Positions 1 to 9,430 are shown, numbered from the stretch's first letter. The stretch is DNA of 64,000 nt from Clarkia xantiana subsp. parviflora (GCA_036873135.1 JAPTYO010000007.1:63010441-63074440); one strand, 5' to 3'. Notes: generated from the sequence alone by a model not told the origin. Made by a program: numbers and translations.

Positions 1-247
1 TCGTATTTTTTTGTGTGATGGCTCGAACACCTGGTTTAATGTTGACCTTGTGTGAAATCACGTCTGGGCTTATCCCAGGCATATCACTTGGGGACCATGT
101 GAATAGGTCTTTATACTCCCTTAAGAGTGCCGTGATTTCTATCACCTCGTCATCCGAAAGTGATGCGCCTATTGGGACCATTCGATCCGGCCCATCTAGC
201 TTTATTTCTCGTAGCTCATCAATGGAGTTGGACGAGTTCGCTCTTTT
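1..247 (-). pseudogene. G1 reverse transcriptase, N-terminal fragment
   Basis: The minus strand encodes the start of a Ty3/gypsy reverse transcriptase. The readable stretch includes DLFTWSPSDMPGI followed by a segment ending near KVNIKPGVRAI, which matches the conserved entry into the RT domain of plant Tat-like gypsy elements. The frame differs from that of the protease just upstream (202-906), so a frameshift lies near 230-260. The window edge cuts the gene, so the palm and the YxDD active site are not visible. Copying element RNA into DNA is the family role, but this copy is damaged. Lineage assignment to Tat is inference from this motif and the neighbouring protease. Confidence 0.75.
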
Positions 248-906
248 CTGGAGTCCTCGTCAATAGAGGGGATGTCGCTATCATCCTCCTTGATGTTGAG
301 CTGATGTGCTGTGTTGTAATATTCCTTCAATTGCTGCTGGTCCCCCTTAACTTCCCCGATTCTTGTAGTGGTTGGGAATTTTAGCTTTTGATGCGCTTTT
401 GAGGCTATTATGCCCCATGCATTCATAGTTGTGTATCCTAGGATGCCATTGTATGCATCTAGTTTTTCAACTAATAAGAAAGGTATCTCCATGTGTAGTT
501 GTTTATCACATGTTCCCAGAGTGACTAGTAACTTGATTGTTCCCACCGGGTACTTGGTATCGCCGATGAAACCAACAAGGGGTGAGTGCATCTGCTTGAT
601 GCTCTTTTTCCTTCCCAAAGCGAGGACCATCTCCTTGGTTATTATGCTGGGGGAACTTTCTCCATCTACTAATATACACTTGATACCCATGTTGTCTACT
701 TCCATGGTTATGACCAGAGCATCGTCGTGTGGGTACATTCTATGCTCCTTGTATTTTGCCGAGAAGTATATGATGTCTTCCATAGACTCGTCATCCTATT
801 GGTGTCTGGGTGGCTGTTGTACAATGTGGGATGCATATGCTTCCCTTGCGTACAATGTTTCGCCTCCGGCTCCGAAACCACCATGTATGACGTATGTGTT
901 TTCCAT
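202..906 (-). pseudogene. G1 retropepsin domain starting directly after the primer-binding site
   Basis: The reading frame opens at an ATG (906-904) only about 30 bases downstream of the primer-binding site and encodes VIHGGFGAGG, then HDDALVITMEV, then ILVDGESS, then AYNGILGYTT, then KGDQQQLKEYYN. This order is that of the aspartic protease domain of plant Tat-like gypsy elements. The catalytic triad normally reads D-S/T-G; here it is DGE, so activity is doubtful. One in-frame TAG lies at 796-798. No gag precedes it: the linker motif that normally follows gag is almost at the primer-binding site. The frame ends at 202 and the RT frame follows in another register. Confidence 0.8.
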
Positions 907-937
907 GTAGCTGTTGTTGGTAAGCAAGTGCTTGTTC

Positions 938-961
938 GTTCGAATCTCGCGGACGGCGCCA
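938..961 (-). other. G1 primer-binding site
   Basis: On the minus strand this reads TGGCGCCGTCCGCGAGATTC and a further AAC. It is the complement of a tRNA 3' end: CCA, discriminator, 7-base acceptor stem, 5-base T-stem, and a T-loop of TTCGAAT. Exactly the same 24 bases occur as the primer-binding site of G4 (33904-33927). I could not name the tRNA. Three bases separate it from the LTR edge at 965. Confidence 0.8.
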
Positions 962-964
962 AAA

Positions 965-1600
965 TGTTGGGACCCTGACTAGACGGAGTGTCGGGTCCTG
1001 GTATGAATGTCTGAATTTCTTTCGGTTTGTAGGTATGTTCGGTCTTCGCACGTGTCCGAGTGCGTGCGTCTCCGGATATCTGCACGAAGGGTAATATCGC
1101 ACACCACGCAAAGGGGGGGGGGGTGGAGTGCGATGAACCCTCTCCGAAGCTTAAATTAGAGATCTAGAGAGAGAAATCTAGAGAGAGGTCAGAGCTTCCT
1201 TGTCAACTTAATTCTGAAATGGGTGACCAAGGCTCCTATTTAGAGGGAACTTTGGACTCTAACCTGGTTTTGAATGGCCTGACGCCAGTTTAATGTAAAA
1301 TATGAACTGGGCATGGACGAGCGTAAAGTTGAAAGATGCAGAGGGGATGCAGAGGCCTTGCTTCCACCGAAGTGGAAGTAGAGGGGACACAGAAAGCTGT
1401 AACATTGTGTGGTTGCAATTAAAGTCTCCCTCAACCTCTGTCCAAGGTTGAACATATCACCACAAATGATTTCAGATCATCAAAGAACCCTTTTGTCCAA
1501 GGTTCAGCTCCTATTATTGGGAAATAGACTACCACATTCACCTGTTATCATCAAAGTCATATGGACTACCACATTCATACGTATTTGTCCTCTCCACTTT
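965..1600 (-). mobile_element. G1 5' LTR (right edge uncertain)
   Basis: The inner edge is well set: TGTTGGG on the plus strand (CCCAACA on the sense strand) lies three bases from the primer-binding site. A minus-strand TATA-like motif CTCTAAATAG lies at 1236-1245, and the leader has the same run of 'gagagaaa' purines and G-rich tract as the other gypsy LTRs in the window. A poly-G run lies near 1117-1127. The outer edge is not clear because no second LTR is present; sequence related to a copia leader begins by about 1600-1630. Confidence 0.55.
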
Positions 1601-2186
1601 CGGAATCACAGTAGAGAGGAGTTTAACACATACTCCATACATACACACCATCAAGATTGCGAGGAATACCGAATCACACTCATTCAGCCAACTCAAGCCA
1701 ACACATTGATAATTATGCTAAACTAGGGAGACAATAACATTTTGAAAAAGAATTGCGTTCACCGGATATCTATGAGATAGAAGGTGGCTAATAATGATTC
1801 CTCAGACATCTAACCCAAACCGACCGATAGTAAACTGAGGGCAGGGAGGTCGTGAAAGAGTTCACATTACCGTCATCTTCTTTCTAATAGACCAGTCTTT
1901 TAAAACGGTTTAATCGCAATCACCGTAACGGGAGGTTTTTAAACACCAGATCTTGGCTTACCCAAGGCCCTTTTGAAAAAAAAATCTAGGATTTCAAGTT
2001 TGCACACACATTTCTACTACACAAGTAAATCATCGTGCGCAAATCACATCCAATAAACAAAACACACTTATGCATACGCGTCATGCATCTAATGTTGCGA
2101 GGAACTCATACTTAGCACATATAATTCTACTGCTTAAGTAAATTATCACATGCCAATTCATCCTCAACATTCATGTATACGCATCA
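1600..2186 (-). mobile_element. Copia leader and gag-start fragment (relative of CA)
   Basis: Reverse-complemented, this segment aligns by eye with the CA leader at about 11350-11900. Shared blocks include 'gcatgtgataatttact', 'gagttcctcg', 'aagggcctt', 'gtgaactctttcac', 'caattctttttcaaaatg' and the gag-start words 'cctcgcaatct' and 'gatggt'. Many substitutions and indels separate the two. It is the remains of another copy of the same copia family in the opposite orientation, cut on the left by the G1 LTR region. No reading frame of useful length survives. Confidence 0.7.
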
Positions 2187-2517
2187 TGTTAGCATAAGGT
2201 GTACGGGCGCCGTAAATGGTAGCCCGTTGTATTGTATGTGTTATCTGAGACAATTGGGTAAATTTCATATTAAGGTAATTGGGCTTGTCCTAATTCCTAA
2301 CTGAGATGAGAGGCCCAAATATTGGGCCTCCCACATCAATAGGCCGGCCGATATTAATATAGAGGGTAAAGTGGACTTTAGTCAACTTTACTCCTCCTAT
2401 ATAAATGAGAATGTTAGGGGTTTTTCATAAGTGATCAAAAAATCCTTCCTTAGAGTAACTTGAGATAAAAACCCTCCTCCCCTTACACCTATAGTTCGGT
2501 CGAACCTTCTTAGTCAT
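2187..2517 (+). mobile_element. CA 5' LTR, first part
   Basis: This is the U3-like part of the copia CA LTR: it starts with TGTTAG, contains an inverted 'gcccaaatattgggc' and a plus-strand TATA box, and breaks at 2517 where gypsy G2 is inserted. It resumes at 9431 or 9436 and ends TCCAACA at 9710 just before a tRNA-Met primer-binding site. The start at 2187 is chosen because TGTTAG mirrors the CCAACA end; 2200 is an alternative. Joined, the LTR would be about 0.6 kb. Confidence 0.6.
2398..2406 (+). promoter_or_regulatory. TATA box of the CA LTR
   Basis: TATATAAAT sits in a pyrimidine-rich context ('ctcctcc' just upstream) 120 bases before the G2 insertion point. In copia LTRs this would be the core promoter of the element RNA. 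No transcript evidence is available. Confidence 0.55.
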
Positions 2518-3180
2518 TGTTATGTTCGCTTCATCACTTGGGCAGCTTCGGGCTTTTTCCTTCACGAACTGGCTTCTTCCTTCACAATCGGGCTCGAGAT
2601 ATATGTATAAGGACGGGAACGCCGCAATCCTTAATACACAATCACCGAGCTAAATTCCCAGTCCTCGACCTTGAGCTCCTGATCTTCGGGTCCTGCACGA
2701 GGGGCAGTAACCAGTGTGGGAGGGGGGAATGCTGGTTGGGCCCACTCCGACGCTCAAGTTAGCACTTCTAGAGAGAGAAAGCCTTAGAGAGAAGTCAGAG
2801 CATTTCAAGTCCAAAAGTGAGGGAAATTGTCTAGAATGGGAGACCTAGGCCCCTATTTATAGGGAACCTAAGGATCATACCCAGTTTTGAACTACATGAT
2901 GTCAGTATGTAAGGAAAACGTATACCGTCATCAAGGCGGACTATGTATGCACCGACTTCCCGCACTTGGCAATTTAATCGGGCTGAGCGTACGAGGTAAA
3001 ATGGTAATTCGGACCTACCCGGATTGCCCTAGGGAAATCCGGAAGTCCTTCGGCCCGGGAATTACGCGTATCCCGGACCGTTTTAGACTTGGGTGTCCAC
3101 GAAAGGGTTTTTACGGGTTTTGGGATATTTTACGAGGCCCGAAATGTAAATACGAACCCGAATTGGACATATATCTAACA
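2518..3180 (-). mobile_element. G2 3' LTR (complete, 663 bp)
   Basis: The edges TGTTATG...ATCTAACA match the G5 LTR (34470-35154) in reverse complement, including 'ttcgtatttacatttcgg', the 'ccctataaataggg' promoter block and the 'ctctagagagagaaagcc' stretch. Compared with the partner LTR (8930-9430) there are scattered substitutions and a small indel cluster near 3010-3060, so the insertion is not recent. Confidence 0.85.
2854..2861 (-). promoter_or_regulatory. TATA box in the G2 LTR
   Basis: Minus-strand TATAAATA within 'ccctataaatagggg', the same block as the G5 promoter at 34811-34818. Confidence 0.6.
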
Positions 3181-3193
3181 CTTGCCCCCGAGT
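3181..3193 (-). other. G2 polypurine tract
   Basis: Directly before the 3' LTR the minus strand reads ACTCGGGGGCAAG and then TGTTAG. A G-rich purine tract touching the LTR is where plus-strand DNA synthesis is primed in LTR retrotransposons. Its presence supports reading 2518-3180 as the 3' LTR, not a solo LTR. Confidence 0.6.
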
Positions 3194-4656
3194 CAAGTAG
3201 TGGTTCAGAACCCGTACTTGACTCTTTTTCAAAGATAAGATATTCGTCCAATTTAGGTTACTGACCTCAGGGGTGGCCTGTTTGTCAATTCGAATGTTGA
3301 GATCTTAAATCTGACCATCTTTTAATTTTCCGCCGTATGTACGTAATCTGTTTACAAGGTTAGCATAACAGATACCATGCATACAGTGACATGCAATGTG
3401 ATAATATCATGATATATGAGGTAAGCGTATAACATGTTGTCAATATGCAAATGATGACATGATAGACAAATGTCGTAATCATGCAATAAGCAAACACTTA
3501 GAATAATATGGAATTGGAGAACATGTACATAATTACGAAGCATGATGTAAACACAGAAAATGATGTAAGCATGTAGTATGATGCAATCATGGAAAATGAT
3601 GCAAACATTCAATTCATACTTAGATTATAAAAATAATCACGCGACCATCATGAATTTGCACCATGTACGTATAAAAGCGATAACATGCATGACGATCTAT
3701 GAAGCGCGATATGCAATACTAGAGAGCATGTATGTAAAATAATCATAGGAGAGGTGTAAGTATGTGATACTAAGGACTTGTGTGAAAATAAATACTAGTT
3801 TAGTCCTTAGCACATGGTGTAGGAATTATTAATGAGAATTAGGAGAGAGAATACCCATTATCTTACATCCTTAATAGATAAATCCTCAAGAAGCTCTCCA
3901 TTCTTGATGAAGAGGGAATTCATGGAGGTGTGGATTTGGGGTAATCACATCACTTTTAACATCGATCAAGATCGAATCCGGGCAAGGAGGGAATCGAGGC
4001 GGCGCGTGAGGCAAAGGAGACGGCGCGTGAGATAACGGCAGTGGCGCGTGAGGGCGGCAGCGGCGACGCGTAGGGACGGCGGCGGCGGCGCGTGGGTCTT
4101 CGAGTGAGGGCGAGTAGTAATTCGAACTTGCTTCGTGTCGGTGAGTCCGATTTCATACATGGCTAGACATTTCGTGACTTCGCTTGGCCTTGATTTAGTC
4201 TTGAAATCATCATGTGCCTAGTTATATTATCATGCATACAAGGTGTTTGATAAAATGCATTAGAATACTTAGCCCCAAATCGGCAAAAAAATTTCTAAAT
4301 GCTGAAAATTTTAGAAAAGTGTAAATGAATCGTTATACTTCCCTTATGCATAGTGTTCATTGCCGACATGTTTTCCCATGCCTTAGTTGTTGTTCTAGCA
4401 TGCTCGATATTGATGATTGATAGTTGTACGTACACGGTTGTATGTAGGTAATGATAGCTTAGGCAATGTACGTTGGGTGTCATGTATAGACTGTCGGTCA
4501 TTGTCTGCAAACATGCTAAAACACTTAGAAAATATTTTAACGATATCTAATGTTTGTTACCATAGATGTTGTCATATGAACGTTGTCGATAAGCGTCGTA
4601 GGAATGCTTAGGAGGCATTGTGTAGAAGTCGATAGTAGCTATTTGATGTATGCAAT
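3194..4656. other. G2 3' untranslated region, no gene seen
   Basis: AT-rich sequence with many dispersed 'catgatg', 'gcatg' and 'atgcaa' words, especially 3340-3780, but no long reading frame with coding character. A short GC-rich patch at 3985-4110 repeats 'ggcgcgtgag' and ends in a GGC run. The word 'aacacttagaaaatatttt' at 4518-4540 foreshadows the tandem array that follows. Confidence 0.6.
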
Positions 4657-5450
4657 CCATCCTTGTCGACATGTACGTACGTACATGGAAACAATTAGAA
4701 AATATTTTCCTTTTATCGATATGTATATACGTACATGGAAACACTTAGAAAATATTTTTCACTTGTCGACACTCATCCTTGTCGACATGTATGTACGTAC
4801 ATGGAGATACTTAGAAAATATTCTTCACTTGTCGACATGCACCCTTGTCGACATGTATGTACGTACATGGAAACACTTAGAAAATATTTTCCTCTTGTCG
4901 ACATGTATGTACGTACATGGAAACAATTAGAAAATATTTTCCTCTTGTCGACATGTATCCTTGTCGACATGTATGTATGTACATGGAAACACTTAGAAAA
5001 TATTTTTTCACTTGTCGACACGCATCCTTGTCGACATGTATGTACGTACATGGAAATACTTAGAAAATATTCTTCACTTGTCGACATGCACCCTTGTCGA
5101 CATGTATGTACGTACATGGAAACACTTAGAAAATGTTTTTCACTTGTCGACACGCATCCTTGTCGACATGTATGTACGTACATGGAAATACTTAGAAAAT
5201 ATTATTCACTTGTCGACATGCACCCTTGTCGACATGTATGTACGTACATGGAAACACATAGAAAATATTTTTCACTTGTCGACACGTATCCTTGTCGACA
5301 TGTATGTACGTACATGGAAATACTTAGAAACTATTCTTCACTTGTCGACATGCACCCTTGACGACATGTATGTACGTACATGGAAACACTTAGAAAATAT
5401 TTTTCACTTGTCGACACGCATCCTTGTCGACACGTATGTACGTACACGTA
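4657..5450. repeat. Tandem array in the G2 3' region (66 bp and 50 bp units)
   Basis: About 12 to 14 units carry three blocks: TGTCGACATGTATGTACG, 'tacatggaaacacttag' and 'aaaatattttcactt'. Unit starts measured at 4781, 4847, 4897, 4963 and 5030 give spacings of 66, 50, 66 and 67. The long unit contains an extra 16-base segment with a second TGTCGACA. The core is rich in palindromes (TGTCGACA, ATGTACGTACAT). Because 66 is divisible by 3, several frames stay open, but the encoded strings only echo the repeat. Tandem arrays in the 3' untranslated region are known in Tat-lineage elements. Confidence 0.9.
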
Positions 5451-5838
5451 TGTGCGCTCTTGCCCCCATACTTAGAATTTTTTCTCTTTCCATGGCTATG
5501 TATGTTGTATCCATGTACTTGATGTAAATGCAGGTTGTATGTCAACTCCTTGTTGTATGCTAACATTTAGTAATACGTTTGACACATAGTAGCGTGATGT
5601 CCACTTGCAATATGCCGACTGTCATCTTGAGCAAAACACTTAGAAAATATTTTGCTCTTGAAATCATGTACCCATGTCGATGTGCATGTACATACATAGA
5701 GCTTGCACACTGGTCGACTTGTTACTTATAATTTTTAGGATTCCGAGTTACGCAGACTTCTTTTCAGAGTTAATTTTCTTGTCGTGGTTATCATGAGTAA
5801 GTCTTCTATCCCCGTTCCGCGAGTGATATTATGTTCAG
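5451..5838. other. Spacer between the array and the antisense gene
   Basis: No gene seen. A stem-loop with 8-base arms (GAGCAAAA at 5629-5636 and TTTTGCTC at 5650-5657) encloses 'cacttagaaaata', the same word found in the tandem array. If the plus-strand gene at 5839 has its own promoter and start codon, they lie here; an ATG at 5792 opens a frame that stops soon after. Confidence 0.5.
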
Positions 5839-8026
5839 ATGTTTGAGCTGTACGCGACTTGTTGTGGACTTGGTTCTGCTTTGGAGGCTATTCTTCCCTA
5901 TGACGTGCTGCCGGACTCCAAAAAAGGGCAAGATACTATTCCTCCAAGTGATCTATCCGCGGTTTATACCTCGCAGATTAAGGAAGGCCTGCGTTTTCCC
6001 TACTATCCTGACTTGTTGGACCTTTGTCGCTATTACCGGATGTCACCCTTAAGCCTATCTCCTGCTGGCCTTCGTGTATGGAGCTGTTTTCGAGTTTTGT
6101 TTCACAAGCAATCTTGACACTATTCCACCACTCTTTTCCGATGCTTCTATCAACTGATGTGTCCAGACACGACGGGGTTGTGTGGAATGAAGATGCGTTG
6201 GCCGAACTTGCAAGATAAGGGCTTCGAGAAGCTCGGTCTTGGAGATGCCGAGTGGGATCACAAACAACGTCTAGCCGCACCGACTGATCGTTCTGGTTCG
6301 CATTGGCGACATCACTACTTCTTCGTATGCGATGTCTGGACTATTTGGGATGTTGAGAATGTGGAGAAGGCTGATCCTGCTCCTATTTTTCTGACCTTTC
6401 CTTGGATGATAGGGAGGCGATGAAGAGCATTCTTCGATGTCAGCAAGAGCGTCGCTATCGTTGTCTATTACGTGCTTCAGATCGGGACTTGATTGATGTC
6501 GGGATTCATATACTTCCTTCTGAAGATTTGGTATGTTGATATCTTTTATAACCTGTACTATGTTGCAATGTAGGTCGTTTTGATGGAAAAAGCTCGTCTT
6601 TGCAGACTGCTAATGATCGTGACAACCTGTCAGTTGGGCGTCGTGCTCGTAATGTTGCCCCCACTATTCCTGAAGGCTTCGGACATGATCGTGGCAAAGG
6701 ACCTAAGAGTGAGGCATCTTCTTGTTTCTTCACTCGACTTGCTGATTTTTCAAGTTTTGTTATATTCACGTTTTCTTTTTCCTTTTAGGTAATTCCGTGC
6801 ATGTGACTGAGCGCGTTGTTGCAGTACCTGCCACTAGTGTTCTTCCTAAGAGATCTGCCGCAGGGGCGTGTCCCTCGAGCGACCCGAAGCGTCCTAAACA
6901 GAGTGAGGCTATTCCAGCTCCTTCTTGCGATAAAGGGAAGAGATTTGAGAGTCGCACGATAGCGCCTTCTGCCCCCCGGTCGAGGGACCGGCCCGAGGAG
7001 GAGCGTTCTTCTCGCCGAGGTATGCACTGTTCTATCTGACATACTTCTTATACTTGGTATATTTTGCTAATGTCTTCATTGTTTTACTTTGTTCTTATTG
7101 TAGCGTTGCCACGTATTAAGCATGATGATTTGATCCTTTCTGACGGGATTGATGTTTCCGGAGAAAACTGGTTGCCTTTTTCCGCTGGTAGTCTTCATTT
7201 CCCGAAGGACTCCAAACTTAGCACTCCAGGAGTTGGTGTGCGTGTGCTTCAAAGATGTGTTCCTCCTGGTGATCATGATGTCAAACCGTCTACTGATGAG
7301 GAGGCACAGGCATACGTTGAGAGCGGCCTGGCTGAATTTGCGCCGGTAGATCTTACTCTAACTTTTTGCCTTCCTGATGTACGCGTATGCTTTGTTGTTG
7401 TTGTTGATCATGATCGTTCTGTTTGTTGTACTCAGGCTATTTCAAGGATGATGAACATGTCTTCCTTTGTGCTGGAGCTTGTAAGTGAGAGGAAGGCTGC
7501 TATTAAAAAGTGCAGTACAGTTTCCCGCGAGCTTGAACAGTCTGAAGAGGAAGTGCGGAATTTGAACTCCAAGGTTGCCGATATTGATGCGCGTATTACT
7601 ACTCGTCGCACCCATGCTGAACAACTTGAGGCCGAGATTGCTGCTATTAAGCAGCAAATTGCGGAGAACAACAATGTTCATGATGCCGCGCTTGCTTCTG
7701 TTCGTGACGAGGCACATAGAGCGGGTGCTGAGAAGGGATTGGCTGAGTATCCTAGTACCCCTGCCTATTCTGTCGCTGTCCTTGCTGCTGCTAAAGAGGA
7801 TCTAGCACCTTCGGTTGATGAGTTTGCCAAAGATTACATTGGCAGAGTTCACGCACTTGCCCCCGGGTTTCCGTTCGACAAGCTGGGTCCTTATTCTTCT
7901 TTTGCTGTTGACCATGTTGCGGATATGCAATGTAAGGTAGCTGAAGCGGCTTCTATTGCTTTGACCTTTGGATATGATAATGCTGATGTTGAACTTGGTG
8001 TTGATTTCCTGGACATGCTGTCTTAG
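5839..8026 (+). pseudogene. Spliced gene antisense to G2, Transposase_28-like with coiled coil
   Basis: Exon 1 (about 5839-6530) encodes MFELYATCCGLGSALE, then LRFPYYPDLLDLCRYYRMSP, and later WRHHYFFVCDVW. This pattern resembles the N-terminal domain of plant proteins annotated as 'putative gypsy type transposon' (Transposase_28); the match is from memory. A frameshift lies near 6100-6150. Exon-like blocks follow at 6574-6708, 6789-7019, 7104-7345 and 7436-8026, separated by GT...AG intervals of 43, 80, 84 and 90 bases. The middle blocks are charged and Ser/Pro-rich; the last encodes a heptad-rich coiled coil. The gene runs opposite to its host LTRs. A second, truncated copy lies antisense in G5 (39577-39876). 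Extra antisense frames in plant gypsy elements are known; the function is not. Intron 1 is shorter than usual plant introns. Confidence 0.65.
7064..8026 (+). CDS. Longest open frame of the antisense gene (320 codons)
   Basis: The frame is open from 7064 to the TAG at 8024-8026. Its first 13 codons lie in the likely intron 7020-7103, and the probable intron 7346-7435 is exactly 30 codons long and lacks stops, so retaining it would keep the frame. Residues about 125-230 form a coiled coil rich in E, K, A and L (for example LEQSEEEVRNLNSKVADIDA). The C-terminal segment contains EFAKDYIGRVHALAPGFPFD and ends FLDMLS. The G5 remnant matches the last 95 residues with about 11 differences by eye. A structural role is plausible; none is shown by the sequence. 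Confidence 0.6.
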   Translation: MLMSSLFYFVLIVALPRIKHDDLILSDGIDVSGENWLPFSAGSLHFPKDSKLSTPGVGVRVLQRCVPPGDHDVKPSTDEEAQAYVESGLAEFAPVDLTLTFCLPDVRVCFVVVVDHDRSVCCTQAISRMMNMSSFVLELVSERKAAIKKCSTVSRELEQSEEEVRNLNSKVADIDARITTRRTHAEQLEAEIAAIKQQIAENNNVHDAALASVRDEAHRAGAEKGLAEYPSTPAYSVAVLAAAKEDLAPSVDEFAKDYIGRVHALAPGFPFDKLGPYSSFAVDHVADMQCKVAEAASIALTFGYDNADVELGVDFLDMLS

Positions 8027-8122
8027 TCCTTTGGAAATGATGATATGTTTGAGGCTTTTGTCCACACCTTTATTTGTGTGTTTGCTTTGTATGGAATTTC
8101 GTCCTTTGGACCTGTTTTCAAT

Positions 8123-8128
8123 AATAAA
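8123..8128 (+). terminator. Possible polyadenylation signal of the antisense gene
   Basis: AATAAA lies 97 bases after the stop codon, inside 'caataataaaaatcagg'. The spacing suits a plant 3' end. No cleavage site can be read from DNA alone. Confidence 0.4.
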
Positions 8129-8929
8129 AATCAGGTGATATCTTGTTAGTAATATTTCATACCTTGAGTATCCATGTTGTCTGTATGCTTTGGACTTGGG
8201 AGAGCAAGATTGACGTTATTTTGCTGTTTTTGCGTTAAATTCTAAAGAGCAAGATAACGTTATACAAGACTCGACTTGTAAGTTTGATGAGTTTTGTTCA
8301 AGGTTTGCTTAAAGAAGCGTATAACATGAAGTTATCCCTTTTCGGGCCTAAGTCATCATGGTGTATGAACCCTTAAGAGAGTATGCATACTTTTAGTGTG
8401 TGGGGTTGTCGTCTATCAAGAGGACTTCCGCCACGGTGGGGTGATCAATCCCATCATTGCATTTGCCGCATCCTGTTTCTATTCAGGGAATGGCTATGAA
8501 CATGAGGATTTGCCCGAAGGATTTCACAACATGTCATTTTTTAGAAGTAAACATGAGGTTTGCACTTTTGGAAAGGATGTCGCAACATGTTACTTTTGAT
8601 AGATGTGAACATGGATATTGTCCTTTTGAGGAGGATATTGCACCATGTCACTTTTGGAAGAAGTGAAGATAGGTATTGTCCTTTTGAGAAGGATATTGCA
8701 CCATGTCACCTTTGGAATATTGCATGATATTGCTTTTGAATTTGTTGAGGATGCATTTGTTGATGTCGCCTATTATAAGTTGCATGGCGTGATGATTATG
8801 AGTAGTATGCACGTTGTTTTCTACTTGATGTTAATCCAGAGTATAATGCATAATGTAGAGATGTACCTACGAAAGTAAATTGATCATCATAGATACTTGT
8901 CGTGTTTACAATAGCTTTGCGGGAAGGCG
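8129..8929. other. G2 region between antisense gene and LTR remnant
   Basis: Homologous in reverse complement to 38396-39480 of G5. It holds three to four imperfect 57-58 bp units at 8527-8715, each beginning 'catgtcac(c)ttttgg' or 'catgttactttt' and containing 'gtccttttgag' and 'aggatattgcacc'. Short frames on both strands here echo the repeat. The region ends at 8929 ('gggaaggcg'), where the deletion joins it to LTR sequence. Confidence 0.7.
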
Positions 8930-9430
8930 GTAACCAGCGTGGGAGGGGGAATGCTGGTTGGGCCCACTCCAACGCTCAAGTTAGCACTTCTAGAGAGAGA
9001 AAGCCTTAGAGAGAAGTCAGAGCATTTCAAGTCCAAAAGTGAGGGAAATTGTCTAGAATGGGAGACCTATGCCCCTATTTATAGGGAACCTAAGGATCAT
9101 ACCGAGTTTTGAACTACTTGATGTCGGTATGTAAGGAAGACGTATACCGTCATCAAGGCGGACTATGTATGCACCGACTTCCCGCACTTGGCAATTTAAT
9201 TGGGGGGGGGGGCGTACGAGGTAAAATGGTAATTCGGACCTACCCGGATTGTTTAACAATCCGGGACGGGTCCGGATTGCCGAGGCAATCCGGAAGTCCT
9301 TCAGCCCGGGAATTACGCGTATCCCGGACCGTTTTAGACTTGGGTGTCCGCGAAAGGGTTTTTACGGGTTTTGGGATATTTTACGAGGCCCGAAATGTAA
9401 ATATGAACCCGAATTGGACAGATATCTAAC
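8930..9430 (-). mobile_element. G2 5' LTR remnant (inner ~185 bp deleted)
   Basis: From 'gtaaccagcgtgggagg' to 'gatatctaaca' this matches 2704-3180. The missing part is the LTR segment that would touch the primer-binding site, so one deletion removed the LTR end, primer-binding site, gag and protease together. A G-run at 9203-9212 and a rearranged 'atccggacgg'-type stretch at 9250-9290 distinguish it from the 3' LTR. Confidence 0.85.

Larger units (their letters stand above)
2518..9430 (-). mobile_element. Gypsy element G2: gag/pro-deleted copy with antisense gene
   Basis: Two LTRs in the same (minus) orientation bound this insertion: 2518-3180 (complete) and 8930-9430 (inner end missing). 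The flanks are gtcat (2513-2517) and gtcac (9431-9435), a 5-base target duplication with one change, inside the LTR of copia CA. Reading on the minus strand, the order is LTR remnant, a deletion joining the LTR to sequence that in sister element G5 lies after the protease gene, a gene antisense to the LTRs, a tandem array, AT-rich 3' region, purine tract and LTR. No reverse transcriptase or integrase is visible. Comparison with G5 shows gag and protease (about 3.3 kb) have been lost here. Tat-lineage placement is inference from the G5 gag and protease. Confidence 0.8.

Noticed and set aside
202..910. Plus-strand frames overlapping the G1 protease
   Set aside because: They are the reverse strand of a clearly recognisable protease domain.
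938..961. Partial tRNA gene
   Set aside because: Only the T-arm and acceptor 3' half are present, next to an LTR edge, and the same segment recurs beside another LTR. It is a primer-binding site.
4583..5527. Frames of up to 208 codons on both strands with METLRKYF- and VDMYVRTW-type repeats
   Set aside because: The array unit of 66 bp is divisible by three and open in several frames on both strands at once, which is typical of a repeat, not a protein.
5629..5657. Stem-loop as a microRNA precursor
   Set aside because: The arms are only 8 bases, far too short for a plant microRNA hairpin.
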